The notes under the pieces are model-generated. The model saw only the letters and a program-made list of their open reading frames with translations. It was not told the origin of the DNA and ran no database searches. DNA of 64,000 nt from Arthrobacter sp. EPSL27 (GTDB taxonomy: Bacteria > Actinomycetota > Actinomycetes > Actinomycetales > Micrococcaceae), in the NCBI RefSeq assembly GCF_001512305.1, contig NZ_LNUT01000003.1, positions 374,109 through 438,108 on the forward strand. Direction: 5' to 3'. The position numbers and the translations under genes were made by a program. Position 1 is the stretch's first letter; each line of letters starts with the position of its first letter. Below are positions 63,366 to 64,000 of this stretch, one piece after another.

Positions 63366-64000
63366 GTGCAGGAAGTGCTGAGCCTCAAGCAGGCACGGCG
63401 GATCGCACTGGCAGCCCAGGGACTGGACAAAGTACGGCCCGCCGGACCCGTGACAGCACGGGCGGTGGGCCGTACTTTTGCCCGCCTGCAGCTGGTGCAG
63501 ATCGACTCCGTCAATGTCCTGGCCCGGAGCCACTACCTGCCGTTCTTCTCCCGGCTGGGCAACTACGACCGTGCCATCCTGCAGCGCATGGCCGGAACCC
63601 ACCCGCGCCGCATGATGGAGTACTGGGCCCACGAGGCCAGCTTCATCCGGCCCGACCATTTCCAGGACCTCCTCCTGTGGCAGAGCCGCAAATGGGTGGG
63701 GGCACACGCCATGGACCCCGAGCTGCGGAACGGCGTCGCCGGGCAGCTCCTCGATGCGCTTGCCTCCGGGCCGCCCATGACCGCCGCCGAACTCACCGCC
63801 CGGCTGGGCCACGTGGAGGACCGCCGGCAGGACAACTGGGGATGGAACTGGAACACCGTGAAACGGGTCCTGGAGCACCTTTTCGAGGACGGCCTCATTT
63901 CAGCGGCGTCCCGGACGGATTCCTTCGAACGGCGCTACACCCTCACCGCCAATGTCCTGCGCGCCCGGGCGGACGCGGCTCCTGCCGGGCCGGCGGCTGG
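63366..64000 (+). CDS. YcaQ-like winged-helix (HTH_42) protein, 3' end beyond the window
   Basis: At least 211 codons, open to the window end. It starts VQEVLSLKQARRIALAAQGL, with the family's LQLVQIDSVNVLARSHYLPF and HPRRMMEYWAHEASFIRPDH. HTH_42/YcaQ-type proteins are DNA glycosylases for crosslinks and bulky adducts; the related AlkX/AlkY/AlkZ share this fold. GTG 63366 has GAAGGG six bases before it. A terminator-like hairpin lies within codons 22-38. Confidence 0.85.
   Translation, partial: MQEVLSLKQARRIALAAQGLDKVRPAGPVTARAVGRTFARLQLVQIDSVNVLARSHYLPFFSRLGNYDRAILQRMAGTHPRRMMEYWAHEASFIRPDHFQDLLLWQSRKWVGAHAMDPELRNGVAGQLLDALASGPPMTAAELTARLGHVEDRRQDNWGWNWNTVKRVLEHLFEDGLISAASRTDSFERRYTLTANVLRARADAAPAGPAA
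63429..63478 (+). terminator. Terminator-like hairpin inside the ycaQ coding sequence
   Basis: AAAGTACGGCCC (63429-63440) pairs perfectly with GGGCCGTACTTT (63467-63478). One G-U and two more pairs extend the stem, and a fourth T follows. It begins 63 bases into the gene and could end hpf transcripts. Confidence 0.55.

Overview
The window is 64 kb of high-GC, gene-dense chromosome with actinobacterial gene content and order. It carries mtrA-mtrB-lpqB, an AdnAB-type helicase-nuclease pair, UvrD2 with a tetracysteine-HRDC tail, a UPF0182 membrane protein, a SigK/RskA-type pair and a long ribosome hibernation factor. At least eleven genes look leaderless, with a TAnnnT-like hexamer about six bases before the start codon. 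The overall set resembles Arthrobacter and relatives (Micrococcaceae); that placement is inference from gene content. No phage, insertion sequence, CRISPR array or rRNA was seen. It reads as core chromosome, and most novelty lies in small architectures rather than in a foreign island.

Layout. 1-3.5 kb: end of a heme operon (hemB, a luciferase-like oxidoreductase, hemL), starting with a fold-back inverted repeat that looks like a contig-end artefact. 3.5-6.3 kb: metQ, metI, metN methionine importer on the minus strand. 6.6-7.8 kb: divergent DEDDh exonuclease and alkyltransferase-like protein. 7.8-26.5 kb: a DNA-repair and proteolysis block (adnA, adnB, aminoglycoside-phosphotransferase-like gene, nudC, uvrD2, YgjP-like peptidase, DUF2342 protease, ylbL-type Lon/PDZ protease, UPF0182) that follows, with changes, the Rv3193c-Rv3202c neighbourhood of mycobacteria. 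26.6-27 kb: two identical initiator tRNA genes, each with its own terminator. 27-33.6 kb: photolyase, PspA, a TPM-domain membrane protein and an HtrA-type protease, an envelope-stress group. 33.8-37 kb: etfBA, a PIG-L deacetylase and gluconokinase. 37-40.3 kb: anti-sigma/sigma pair, trmL and a DnaJ-domain protein. 40.4-44.4 kb: lipid kinase, lipoprotein, DoxX protein with a divergent SufR-like regulator, and a DMT transporter. 44.4-48.4 kb: cysteine desulfurase, ferredoxin-reductase-like flavoprotein and mnmA. 48.7-54.3 kb: a complete peptide ABC importer. 54.4-56.8 kb: chorismate mutase, a cysteine-free MetE-like protein and DUF4166. 56.9-64 kb: mtrA-mtrB-lpqB, comF, hpf and the start of a YcaQ-like gene.

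Working together: AdnA/AdnB should form one double-strand-break resection machine. IscS supplies sulfur to MnmA for tRNA thiolation. EtfBA shuttles electrons. MtrAB-LpqB controls envelope and division functions. PspA, TPM and HtrA probably act together on membrane stress. The least ordinary items are the DnaJ protein with a degenerate NERD-like tail, the Cys-free MetE paralog, the Trp-rich insert in ComF, the 18-bp CTAG repeats that supply stop codons to two converging genes, and a terminator-like hairpin inside the ycaQ coding sequence.
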